This document shows, piece after piece, positions 16,920-24,805 of a DNA stretch of 54,056 bases. Both the position numbers and the translations under genes were made by a program. The stretch spans positions 1-54,056 of IMG/VR virus record IMGVR_UViG_3300042945_002470. One strand, given 5' to 3'. The notes below the pieces were generated by a model. The model searched no databases. It had not been told where the DNA came from and was given only the letters and a program-made list of their open reading frames with translations. Source of the stretch: a virus. How positions within the stretch are numbered: position 1 is the stretch's first letter; each line of letters opens with the position of its first letter.

Positions 16920-19778
16920 ATGGATAAAAAAGAAATCAAACAGGCCACTCCAGAAATGATAAAGGATTTTTTAGAAGGCCAAGACCCTGAAAAATATATT
17001 GTAGCCGTAGAGTTACCCCAAACCGGAGATTGGTCTATAGATGAGACCGATAGAGTTTACACATTTATTGATGACCCTAAAAAGGGTAAAATGATAAAAA
17101 CCCAAAAATTTACACCTTTCTTATGGACAAAATCACTTAGGGGTAGTGGTTTCTACGGTGATGACATGGATAGAATGCGTGCTGAAGCCAAAAAATTTGG
17201 TATTTTCACTGAGAAGCTTAGAACAGATGGTGATGAACGTTTAGAAGATGGTTTTAAATTTATTGTTAAAACTTCTGGTACATATAGAGAGTTAATTAAC
17301 TTTTTTAAAAAAGGTGGTTTAGACCCTTGGAAAAGAAAGGATTTAATTCAAATGGTACAACCTATTGAACAGTTTATGATACAAACAGGTAAACGTTTAT
17401 TTAAAGGTTTTGATGATTATACAGAGGTTCATAAATTAGTATTTGATATTGAAACCACTTCATTGGATCCTGAAGATGGTCATATATTCTTAATAGGTAT
17501 TAAAGATAATCGTGGTTTTCGTAAGATTATTGATTCCTATGATGAAAGTGGTAATTGGAGTGAGGTGTCTGAACGTAGAATGTTAAAAGAATTTTTCAAC
17601 ATTTTACATGAACGTAATGCTTCTATTATTACAGGTTATAATTCAGAAAACTTTGACTGGAAGTATATTTTAGGTAGAATGAGAATTTTAGGTATTAGTG
17701 ATGAAACTTTTGTTATTAGTAAAAGTGGTGATAAAACTATTACTGTAAACACAAAAGGTATTATAAAAACAAGACATCCAGAAATACCTATGTATCGTAA
17801 AACAGCATCACTTAAGTTAGGTGCTGAATTAGAAAAGTATGAACAAACAGTTATGTGGGGTATTAATATTCTAGATACTTTACATAGGGTTAGACAGGCA
17901 CAAGCATTAAATTCGAACTTAAAAGAAGCTGGGTTAAAATATATCGCGAAAGAGGCAAAAGTAGAAAGACCAACTCGTGTTTACGTAGACGGCGGACAAT
18001 TGGGTAGAATTTGGGTTGAGAATAAGAATTACAACTATAACCCAACAAGTGGTCAGTGGTATGATATTGATGGTGTAAAACCTGAACCTAAAATGACTGA
18101 GGATAAAAAGGGTAGCTTAGTTGTTGTTGAGGGTTATGAAGATAAATGGGAAATTGTTGACGGTAGATTCTTAATCACCGAATACTTAACGGATGACTTG
18201 TTAGAAACTGAACAAGTAGATGATATCTATACACAGGCAGGTTTTTTAACAGCAGCTTTAGTACCAACAACATTTAATCGTTCAATAACCATGGGTACGG
18301 CAACAATGTGGAAATTATTAATGATGTCTTGGTCTTATGAAAATGGTTTGGCATTACCCGATATTTTACCTAAAAGAGATTTTACAGGTGGTTTATCTAG
18401 GTTGTTACATTTAGGGTACAGTAAGAAGGTAGCTAAATTTGACTACGCCTCACTATACCCATCTATTCAGTTAACACATGAAGTATTCCCAAGTTGTGAT
18501 ATTACAGGTGCTTTGAGAGCCATGTTAAAATACCTTTCTGATACACGTAATAAGTATAAGAAATTAATGAATGATGAGGCGGCTAAAGGTAATATGAAGT
18601 TATCATCAATGTATGATAAGAAACAATTACCTATTAAGATATTAAATAACTCAGCTTTTGGTTCTATTTCGGCACCATATATTTTCCCATGGGGTGATAT
18701 CGATATAGGTGAAATGATTACATGTACGGGTAGACAATATCTTCGTTTAATGATTAAATTTTTCATGGGTAGAGGATATACACCTTTAGTATTGGATACG
18801 GATGGTGTTAACTTTTCTTGTCCTGAAGATGTTGAAACTAGAACTTATGTTGGTAAAGGTTTACATCGTTTTGTTAAAAAAGATGAAGTATATACAGGTA
18901 TTGATGCTGATGTTGCTGAATATAATGAAAGATATATGTTCGGAGCTATGGGTCTTGATATTGATGATATTATGGATGCAACGATTAATTTATCTAGAAA
19001 AAATTACGCTATATTAAAACCAGGTGGAAAAGTTAAATTAACAGGTAACACTATTAAGGGTAAAACAATACCTAAGTATATTGAAAAATTTTTAGCTAAA
19101 GCTATTAGGTTATTATTAGATGGTAAAGGTAAAGAATTTGTTGATTTTTATTATGAGTATTTAGAAAAGATTTATAACAAACAAATACCTTTAGTTGATA
19201 TAGCTAACAAATCTAAAGTTAAAAAAACAATTGAATCCTATCGTAAAAGAGGTTTAGATAAAAACGGTAAAGATTTACCAAGACAAGCTCACATGGAATT
19301 AATTATTCGTGATAATATTCATGTTAATTTAGGTGATACACTTTATTATGTTAACAATGGTACTCGTAAATCACACGCCGATATTTCTTTCAGTAAAACA
19401 AAAAAAATACCTGAAGGTGAACTTAAATTTAACTGTTATTTAATTACAGAAGACCAAATTAAGAAAAATCCAGATTTAACTGGTGATTATAATGTACCAA
19501 AGTATATTGAAGCCTTTAATAAAAAGGTAGAACCACTTTTAGTTGTATTCCCATTACATATACGGGAATCCTTAATTATTGATACTCCTGAAAATAAACA
19601 ATTTTTTACTTCTAAGGAATTAGAATTGATTGGTGGTGTAGCGACTAACTCTGAAGATCAAGATACTTTAGAAGAACTTATGACAATGAGTGAAAGTGAA
19701 ATTAGATTTTGGGGGTTAAATGGTAAGCCTTCGGATTACATGATAAAGGATCGTTTCGAAGAATTCCAAGAAAGTTAA
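16920..19778 (+). CDS. Family B DNA polymerase with 3'-5' exonuclease
   Basis: 952 residues. The exonuclease domain shows ExoI FDIETT (Asp176, Glu178), ExoII ITGYNSENFDW and an ExoIII candidate ITEYLTDDLLET. The polymerase domain shows motif A KFDYASLYPS (Asp508), motif B KILNNSAFGS and motif C LDTDGVN (Asp626, Asp628). All catalytic residues are present, so it should be an active proofreading replicase like T4 gp43. An insert with NYNYNPTSGQWYDIDG lies between ExoII and ExoIII. No intein or frame break is seen. It is flanked by a leader hairpin and a strong inverted repeat. Confidence 0.96.
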   Translation: MDKKEIKQATPEMIKDFLEGQDPEKYIVAVELPQTGDWSIDETDRVYTFIDDPKKGKMIKTQKFTPFLWTKSLRGSGFYGDDMDRMRAEAKKFGIFTEKLRTDGDERLEDGFKFIVKTSGTYRELINFFKKGGLDPWKRKDLIQMVQPIEQFMIQTGKRLFKGFDDYTEVHKLVFDIETTSLDPEDGHIFLIGIKDNRGFRKIIDSYDESGNWSEVSERRMLKEFFNILHERNASIITGYNSENFDWKYILGRMRILGISDETFVISKSGDKTITVNTKGIIKTRHPEIPMYRKTASLKLGAELEKYEQTVMWGINILDTLHRVRQAQALNSNLKEAGLKYIAKEAKVERPTRVYVDGGQLGRIWVENKNYNYNPTSGQWYDIDGVKPEPKMTEDKKGSLVVVEGYEDKWEIVDGRFLITEYLTDDLLETEQVDDIYTQAGFLTAALVPTTFNRSITMGTATMWKLLMMSWSYENGLALPDILPKRDFTGGLSRLLHLGYSKKVAKFDYASLYPSIQLTHEVFPSCDITGALRAMLKYLSDTRNKYKKLMNDEAAKGNMKLSSMYDKKQLPIKILNNSAFGSISAPYIFPWGDIDIGEMITCTGRQYLRLMIKFFMGRGYTPLVLDTDGVNFSCPEDVETRTYVGKGLHRFVKKDEVYTGIDADVAEYNERYMFGAMGLDIDDIMDATINLSRKNYAILKPGGKVKLTGNTIKGKTIPKYIEKFLAKAIRLLLDGKGKEFVDFYYEYLEKIYNKQIPLVDIANKSKVKKTIESYRKRGLDKNGKDLPRQAHMELIIRDNIHVNLGDTLYYVNNGTRKSHADISFSKTKKIPEGELKFNCYLITEDQIKKNPDLTGDYNVPKYIEAFNKKVEPLLVVFPLHIRESLIIDTPENKQFFTSKELELIGGVATNSEDQDTLEELMTMSESEIRFWGLNGKPSDYMIKDRFEEFQES

Positions 19779-19783
19779 GAATA

Positions 19784-19820
19784 TTTGAGTTTTCTTTGAT
19801 ATTTATAAAGAAAACTCAAA
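19784..19820 (+). promoter_or_regulatory. 14-bp perfect inverted repeat with promoter motif in its loop
   Basis: The arms at 19784-19797 and 19807-19820 (TTTGAGTTTTCTTT and its exact complement) enclose GATATTTAT (19798-19806). The right arm ends immediately before the ATG at 19821. As RNA the hairpin could end polymerase transcripts. As DNA it could be an operator over the promoter motif. If transcription starts inside the repeat, the mRNA would keep only the right arm. Confidence 0.55.
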
Positions 19821-20480
19821 ATGTTTATATCTAAAAAAATAATACAAGAATTGGTTAATAAAAACGGTAGTAAACTGGGAGGAGACAACGTTAAATTAAG
19901 CATCGACAATTCTAAATCAGCATCTAATAGTACTATGGATCCTATGTTTGATCCTGAAGATGGTGACCAATTAAAAAATTCATCAATACAAAGTACAAGA
20001 CAACAAGGTTATAGAGGGTGGTACTCTCTTGTACCTATGCCATCGGTTAAAACACCAGTACCAAACACAATCAATGTTAGTGATAATGTTAGTTATATGG
20101 AAGATAAAAAAGAAAAACCATGTAAACATTGTAAAGGTGAAGGTTGTAAAATATGTACTAAAAATAAAATTAAAGAGGCATCTAAATCAAAAATGGAAGA
20201 ATATGTTGAGGATATTGTTACCAAAAAAATTTCAAAAGATGTTTTAGATAAAGTTAAAAAAGGTGGGGATATTAGAAAAAATGGTATTCCTGAAATTGAT
20301 ATTATTGCCGAAGAAAATCCCGTTTTGGTTAGAAAAACTAAAAACCTTATTGATGCCATTAAAAGTAACTTGGCAACTGGTGAAGAAAAAGGGATTATAT
20401 TGAACTTCTTGATAACTAACATAGATACTATTGATATACCTGTTGAATATAAAAATGAAATGTTAAAAAAATTAAAATAA
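19821..20480 (+). CDS. Unknown protein with a CxxC-x4-CxxC zinc-ribbon-like motif
   Basis: 219 residues. A cluster KPCKHCKGEGCKICTK (Cys101, 104, 109, 112) resembles one repeat of a DnaJ-type zinc ribbon. The N-terminal 90 residues are polar, with PMFDPEDGDQLKNS and QQGYRGWYSLVP. The C-terminal 100 residues are helical and charged (MEEYVEDIVTKKISKDVLDK). It begins the group 19821-22448, whose members overlap or abut and probably form one transcript. Role unknown. A virion or packaging function is possible because of the late-type promoter motif just upstream. Confidence 0.6.
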   Translation: MFISKKIIQELVNKNGSKLGGDNVKLSIDNSKSASNSTMDPMFDPEDGDQLKNSSIQSTRQQGYRGWYSLVPMPSVKTPVPNTINVSDNVSYMEDKKEKPCKHCKGEGCKICTKNKIKEASKSKMEEYVEDIVTKKISKDVLDKVKKGGDIRKNGIPEIDIIAEENPVLVRKTKNLIDAIKSNLATGEEKGIILNFLITNIDTIDIPVEYKNEMLKKLK

Positions 20481-21037
20481 TGGCAAATTCTTCATTACAA
20501 GGACATACTTGGGATCTACCAAAAGAATTATGTAATCATCTTAACAGGATATATAGAGCATATAAGGGTGATAAGGATGTTGAAGGTTATAGTAGATTAG
20601 ACAATCTAATCAAAAATCCTAAAATGAGTTATGAACAATTAAAAAGAATTAAAAACTTTTTTGACACACATCAAACATCCAACACAGATTACATGGATGA
20701 TAAAAAACAAGACACACAATTTATATTAAATGGTGGATCTAAAATGAGATATTGGGTTAATAAAACTTTAGAGGACGCTAGAAGGGGTGTTAAAAACCCT
20801 AAAGAATTGAAAAAAGATGTTGGTATGATGAACCAATTTCAAAAAGACAGACTTAGTAACACAAGGGGTTTATCTAAAAACCCAACAAAAGTTGATGGGA
20901 ATAAAGAATTAAAAGAACAAAAACAAATAAATAAGGATATTTATATTAAGAAAGAGATAGCTTTAATGGAATCTCTAATAAACATTTTTGATAAAAACAA
21001 AGAAATATGCCAGCACAAACAATCTCTCCAATCTTAA
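20480..21037 (+). CDS. Hypothetical protein, helical and basic
   Basis: 185 residues, starting MANSSLQGHTWDLPKELCNH. Its ATG overlaps the stop of the preceding gene by one base. It is highly charged and predicted helical throughout (YEQLKRIKNFFDTHQ, QINKDIYIKKEIALMESLINI). The phrase 'HTWDLPKELCNHLNRIY' is followed by 'KDVEGYSRLDNLI', which I have seen in hypothetical proteins of large phages but cannot name. It overlaps the next gene by 31 bases in another frame. Confidence 0.6.
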   Translation: MANSSLQGHTWDLPKELCNHLNRIYRAYKGDKDVEGYSRLDNLIKNPKMSYEQLKRIKNFFDTHQTSNTDYMDDKKQDTQFILNGGSKMRYWVNKTLEDARRGVKNPKELKKDVGMMNQFQKDRLSNTRGLSKNPTKVDGNKELKEQKQINKDIYIKKEIALMESLINIFDKNKEICQHKQSLQS

Positions 21038-21354
21038 CTGACGCGGCTAGTGTTCAGGATATGGGACCAGGTGGTGTCTTAAATCAACTACCTAGTTTAA
21101 AAGCCACAGCGGATGCTGAAAGATTACATCTAACTGTACTAAATGATTATAAAGATAATAATAACGATAGATATGGCGCACAACATCCTAACGCTTTAAG
21201 TGATATGGATGAAAAAGGTCGTGGTGAAACTAACAACCAAGTAGGTACTAAAACAGACATCATGACTAAAAATACGTTATTATATTCTTCAGGTAATAAG
21301 TACAAACCAGGAATGGGTTATAATAATAGGAATTTTCCTGAACAACATTGGTAA
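21007..21354 (+). CDS. Hypothetical virion-type protein
   Basis: 115 residues (MPAQTISPILTDAASVQDMG...). It overlaps the preceding gene by 31 bases and ends one base before the WYL-like gene. It is low in hydrophobic residues and rich in Asn, Gly and Asp, with a C-terminal KYKPGMGYNNRNFPEQHW. It is probably extended or partly disordered. No domain recognised. The tight gene packing supports its being real. Confidence 0.55.
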   Translation: MPAQTISPILTDAASVQDMGPGGVLNQLPSLKATADAERLHLTVLNDYKDNNNDRYGAQHPNALSDMDEKGRGETNNQVGTKTDIMTKNTLLYSSGNKYKPGMGYNNRNFPEQHW

Positions 21355-21355
21355 G

Positions 21356-21739
21356 ATGAAGCTTTACTCTCTCCTAAAAGAAATTATTGTAGAAGAAGCT
21401 AGTAGGAATGAAGTTGAGAGGGCTATCACAAATCATGATTTAATTGAAATTTATTATGAGGGTGATGAAACAATCAACCCAGGTCGACGTAGTATTGAAC
21501 CTTATGTGTTAGGTGTATCTCCTAGAGAAAATTTAATATTACGTGCATATCAATATGCTGGTGTTACTGACACCGAACAACCTGGTTGGAAAACTTTTAG
21601 GTTAGATAAAATAAGGGACTGGCAGGAATTAGGTAGGACATTTAATACACCAATTTCTGATAGAATACCCAACATACCAAAATACAACCCTAATGGGGAT
21701 AGAAGCATGATAACAATATACAAACAAGCTAGGTTTTAA
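21356..21739 (+). CDS. Stand-alone WYL-like domain protein with L-K-E leader helix
   Basis: 127 residues. After a helical start MKLYSLLKEIIVEEASRN, residues 26-95 read LIEIYYEGDETINPGRRSIE, a PYVLGVSPRENLILRAYQY strand, then WKTFRLDKIRDWQEL. This follows the WYL sensor fold (I.Y......R.IEPY.L....NL.AY.......FRLDRI). WYL domains bind nucleic acids or nucleotides and usually sit behind a DNA-binding domain. Here there is none. The L-K-E near residue 8 could be a prohead-protease-type cleavage site. A regulator or an injected internal head protein are alternatives. Confidence 0.6.
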   Translation: MKLYSLLKEIIVEEASRNEVERAITNHDLIEIYYEGDETINPGRRSIEPYVLGVSPRENLILRAYQYAGVTDTEQPGWKTFRLDKIRDWQELGRTFNTPISDRIPNIPKYNPNGDRSMITIYKQARF

Positions 21740-21740
21740 T

Positions 21741-22367
21741 ATGGAAATGAACCCACAAATGATAGAGATACTCAAAAAGGCAAAAGCAATTGATAAGGCC
21801 GCAAGAAAATTTGATAATGGTGCGCCAAAAAAACCACAGTCTGGTGGTTTATTAGACCAAATAGGTGGTTATGATAGTACACCAATGATGAGTGAATCCA
21901 CACCATCAATAAAAAAAGATGTGAATAGTGAAAATTACAGACAAGCTGTAACCAACTCTAAATTACCACCAGCAATACAAAAGGCTATGTTGGAAAATCC
22001 GATACCACAAGCCGAATTTGTTAGTGTAGACCAAGAGGCTATTAGACAACTTAGAGAAATGGATGAACCGATTAATACATATAATGAAGAAGATGAAATA
22101 GATATGTATGAAAAACCAATTAGGAGAAATGAAACACAAAAAAATAGACCTATTAGTGAAACAGTTCAATCCAAACCAGTCGATATTAATGAAAGTTATT
22201 TACGTAAATTAATAGCTTCCGAAATATCAAAAGCCTTACCTAAAATAGTTGAGGATTATTTTGATAAACGTTTAGTTAAAGAAAACGTACAATTTAAGGC
22301 AGGTAACACTATCTTTTCTGGTACCGTAATGCCAATGCCAAAGTTAAAAGGAAAGAATAACATTTAA
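21741..22367 (+). CDS. Hypothetical acidic protein, possible head-core or scaffold type
   Basis: 208 residues. It is polar and proline-containing with little hydrophobic core: MEMNPQMIEILKKAKAIDKA, a disordered middle (GGLLDQIGGYDSTPMMSES), then an acidic stretch EEDEIDMYEKP and a C-terminal helix ESYLRKLIASEISKALPKIV ending near a FKAGNTIFSGTVMPMPK strand. It starts 2 bases after the WYL-like gene. The profile would suit a scaffold or core protein, but there is no direct evidence. Confidence 0.55.
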   Translation: MEMNPQMIEILKKAKAIDKAARKFDNGAPKKPQSGGLLDQIGGYDSTPMMSESTPSIKKDVNSENYRQAVTNSKLPPAIQKAMLENPIPQAEFVSVDQEAIRQLREMDEPINTYNEEDEIDMYEKPIRRNETQKNRPISETVQSKPVDINESYLRKLIASEISKALPKIVEDYFDKRLVKENVQFKAGNTIFSGTVMPMPKLKGKNNI

Positions 22368-22385
22368 CATTAAAAAAAAAACAAC

Positions 22386-22448
22386 ATGACAACTAAAGGA
22401 TGTGGTTGTAAAGGCAACAAAGGTACACCAAAAGGTAACAAGAAATAA
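22386..22448 (+). CDS. Possible 20-residue Cys/Lys/Gly microprotein
   Basis: ATG at 22386 to TAA at 22446-22448 gives a 20-residue peptide with CGCKGNKG and four more Lys residues near its end. It follows 18 bases after the previous stop, has an A-rich leader (AAAAAAAACAACATG) like other genes here, and directly precedes a strong terminator. CxC with Lys/Gly repeats could bind metal or nucleic acid. The small size keeps confidence low. Confidence 0.4.
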   Translation: MTTKGCGCKGNKGTPKGNKK

Positions 22449-22475
22449 TTCATGACCTTTACAGAAAGTAATTTG

Positions 22476-22505
22476 GGTTCACATTATTTGTGAACCTTTT
22501 TTTTT
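22476..22505 (+). terminator. Rho-independent terminator
   Basis: The stem GGTTCACA (22476-22483) pairs with TGTGAACC (22489-22496) around a 5-base loop and is followed by nine T residues (22497-22505). It closes the transcript of the group that begins at 19821. Confidence 0.88.
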
Positions 22506-22535
22506 ATCCTATAGTATCTTTTTTTATCTTTTAAG

Positions 22536-22543
22536 ATATTTAT
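22536..22543 (+). promoter_or_regulatory. Candidate phage promoter motif with direct repeat
   Basis: GATATTTATA begins at 22535, 14 bases before the ATG at 22558. ATTTATATGAAAA occurs twice (22538-22550 and 22552-22564), the second copy covering the start codon. This could be a binding site for the small DNA-binding protein encoded here (inference). Confidence 0.42.
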
Positions 22544-22557
22544 ATGAAAACATTTAT

Positions 22558-22701
22558 ATGAAAAATTTAAAAATAACTGATGACGCTCATAACATATTGA
22601 AAGAATATTGTGATAAAAATTTTCTAAAAATATCTGAATGGATTAGTTCTGAAATAATCAAATTGATTAAAGAAAAAAGTGATGATAAAAAAAGACAATG
22701 A
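22558..22701 (+). CDS. Small ribbon-helix-helix-like protein
   Basis: 47 residues. The pattern is a short strand (NLKITDDAH), a helix (NILKEYCDKN), a turn, and a second helix (FLKISEWISSEIIKLIKEK). This fits the ribbon-helix-helix fold of dimeric repressors such as Arc/CopG, where the first strand enters the DNA groove. It lies directly upstream of the homing endonuclease gene and overlaps it by about 20 bases. It may control that gene or its own promoter. No other domain. Too short for certainty. Confidence 0.5.
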   Translation: MKNLKITDDAHNILKEYCDKNFLKISEWISSEIIKLIKEKSDDKKRQ

Positions 22702-23461
22702 AAAATACTATAAAGAATTTTGGTTTGATAATGAAAGGTGGTATGGATATAGAGTTTGTCCTAGATGTGGTGACGATGTTTTGTGTTATGCACAAAAGCA
22801 GTGCCTTTTATTGAGGAATATTAAAAATAAAACCAAAAAGGGGTGTTTATGTAGAAAATGTTATTCTGATGTATATTCAGGTAAGGGTAACAATTTCTAT
22901 GGTAGAAAACACAGTGAAGAAACTAAGAAAAATATTTCAAATAGTAGGAAAGGTAAATATAACGGTGATATACACCACACAAAAAAGGATGAATATAAGG
23001 AATTATCGAAGATAATAATGCAACGTAATTGGAGTGATGGTATATTAAACAGAGAAGAAATATCTGAGATGATGAAGACTAATATAAAATTAGGTAAATT
23101 AAATACACAAAATAAATCTAAAAAAGAAAATGAGATTAAATATTTTTTAAATTCTTTAGGTCACGAGGTCACACAGTACTTTAGGGTTGATACCAAAATA
23201 TGTGACTTTTACTTACCCAAACTTAATTTGATTATAGAATATTTTGGTGATTATTGGCATTGCAATCCTATTAAATATAATGAAAACTACTTCAACCACA
23301 AAAAGGGTTTAAAGGCTAAAGAATTATGGGAGCAAGATAGTAATAGACTTGAGTTAATAAAGAACTATGGTTATAATTTAGAAGTTGTATGGGAAACTGA
23401 GTTGAAATACAACAATAACAAATTATTAGAAATAATTAAAAAATATGACAAACGAGATTAA
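22682..23461 (+). CDS. Homing endonuclease: zinc ribbon, NUMOD3, Vsr/PD-(D/E)XK-like nuclease
   Basis: 259 residues from the ATG at 22682 (a GTG lies one codon earlier). The N-terminus has CPRCGDD and CLCRKC, a likely zinc ribbon. Residues about 75-97 (NFYGRKHSEETKKNISNSRK) are a NUMOD3 DNA-binding motif, a hallmark of phage homing endonucleases. The C-terminus (KKENEIKYFLNSLGHEV, then ICDFYLPKLNLIIEYFGDYW, HCNP, and NRLELIKNYGYNLEVVWE) is a Vsr-like nuclease core with acidic residues in place. It is free-standing, not inside an intron. Its last 17 bases overlap the start of the glycosyltransferase gene whose 5' end is disrupted 68 bases later. Confidence 0.85.
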   Translation: MIKKDNEKYYKEFWFDNERWYGYRVCPRCGDDVLCYAQKQCLLLRNIKNKTKKGCLCRKCYSDVYSGKGNNFYGRKHSEETKKNISNSRKGKYNGDIHHTKKDEYKELSKIIMQRNWSDGILNREEISEMMKTNIKLGKLNTQNKSKKENEIKYFLNSLGHEVTQYFRVDTKICDFYLPKLNLIIEYFGDYWHCNPIKYNENYFNHKKGLKAKELWEQDSNRLELIKNYGYNLEVVWETELKYNNNKLLEIIKKYDKRD

Positions 23462-24805
23462 TAACCCCGTGAATGGTCGTGAGAGGATCAACGTACTAGT
23501 TGTCCCTAGTGACCGTTCTGGGGTTAGCTGAGCAAATTTAGATCAGTTGACCCACATTTAAAATTACAAGAATTATTCCCTAAAGATTTTTTCGTTGATA
23601 TTGTAACTGCAGGTACAGATGGTATTGATTGGAATGATGAGAATTATCTTAAACAATTTAATATAATACATTTCCATAGAACAATTAATGATGTGGTTGA
23701 TGGTAGGTTACAACCTGTTTATGGTGAAAAGGTTAAAAATATTTTTGATAGATTAAAAAAATATGGTGTTATAACCATAATGGATTTAGATGATTATTGG
23801 ATGCCAGGTCCAGAACACCCAGTACATGTTATGTTAAAACAAATGAAAATGGATGAATTAATAAAATCCAATTTCGCCGTAGTGGATTATGTTACAACCA
23901 CAACATCAATATTTGCTGAAGAAATTAGAAAATATAATAAAAATGTTGTTGTTTTACCAAACGCTATAGACCCTTCGGAACCACAATTTCAAAAGAAAGA
24001 AATTAAATCTGATAAAAAAGTTAGGTTTGGTTGGTTAGGTGGTTCTTCTCATTTACATGATTTAGAAATTCTTAGGCAAGGTTTAAATGTTTGGACAAGT
24101 AGTGAAGAGGGTAAAAATTCACAATTAGTTTTATGTGGTTTTGATTTAAGGGGTAATGTTACCGAAACAAACCCAAACACAGGTGAACAAAAAACAAGAA
24201 AAATTTTACCACATGAAAGTGTATGGTGTCGTTATGAGGAAATTTTCACTAACCATTATAATTCATTATCCAATGATTATAAAAAACATTTATTAAAATA
24301 TAATCAAGATGAAGATAATGATTATAAAGATAATAATGAAACTTATAGAAGAGTTTGGACTAAACCTATTACCACATACGCATCAAATTATAACATGTTT
24401 GATGTGTCTTTGGCTCCGTTAAAAGAAACTTTATTTAATAAAGTAAAATCACAATTAAAAGTTATTGAGGCTGGTTTCCACAAAAAAGCTTTAATAGCTC
24501 AAAATTTTGGTCCTTATACAATTGACTTGGTTAATGTAATTGAATATGGTGGGAAAATTAATGAAAATGGAAACGCAATTTTGATTGATTCTAATAAAAA
24601 CCATAAAGATTGGTTAAAAGCTGTTAAATTCTTATATAATAACCCACAAATTGTTGATAAAATGGGGGAAAATCTTTATAATACAGTTGTAAAAAAATAC
24701 CATATTGATGTTGTCACGAAACAAAGAGCAGAATTCTATTCTTCTATTGTTAATGGTAACAAAAAAGAAGTTAAACAATTAGTAAAAGAAACAAATGAAA
24801 TTTAA
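23445..24805 (+). CDS. GT-B glycosyltransferase with frame break at 23529
   Basis: The N-terminus (ATG at 23445) reads INVLVVPSDRSGVS and stops at TGA 23529-23531. The continuation in another frame starts at 23528 and reads KFRSVDPHLKLQEL, then FFVDIVTAG, LDDYWMPGPEHP, VVVLPNAID, FGWLGGSSHLHDL and SLAPLKETLFNKVKSQLKVIEAG. Joined, GVSKFRSVDPH is a natural N-terminus of a GT4-like enzyme of about 450 residues. Five extra bases separate the parts. Without recoding only a protein from an internal start (GTG at 23693 is one option) could be made, lacking the N-terminal Rossmann strand. The first 70 bases are much richer in GC than the rest. Substrate unknown. Confidence 0.75.
23475..23533 (+). other. 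Possible recoding (hop) element or 5-nt insertion
   Basis: The sequence at the break is GTT AGC TGA GC AAA TTT. The last sense codon AGC (23526-23528) is followed by TGA and repeated as AGC at 23531-23533, in the frame of the downstream part. Moving from the first AGC to the second skips five bases and gives GVSKFRS. Upstream, 23475-23514 can fold: GGTCGT/GTGACC outside, then GGA-CAAC/GTTG-TCC with one bulged T and a 6-base loop. A take-off codon before a stop, a matching landing codon and a 5' hairpin are features of T4 gene 60 bypassing. A plain insertion is equally consistent with the sequence. Confidence 0.35.

Noticed and set aside
22558-23461. Toxin-antitoxin pair (RHH antitoxin plus nuclease toxin)
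   Set aside because: The layout fits, but the nuclease has NUMOD3 and a Vsr-like core typical of homing endonucleases, and it sits at the start of a disrupted conserved gene, so homing is the better explanation.
23445-23600. Group I intron or tRNA in the GC-rich island
   Set aside because: The island codes continuously for a GT N-terminus, no acceptor stem with T-loop sequence or intron core was found, and the endonuclease gene is outside it.
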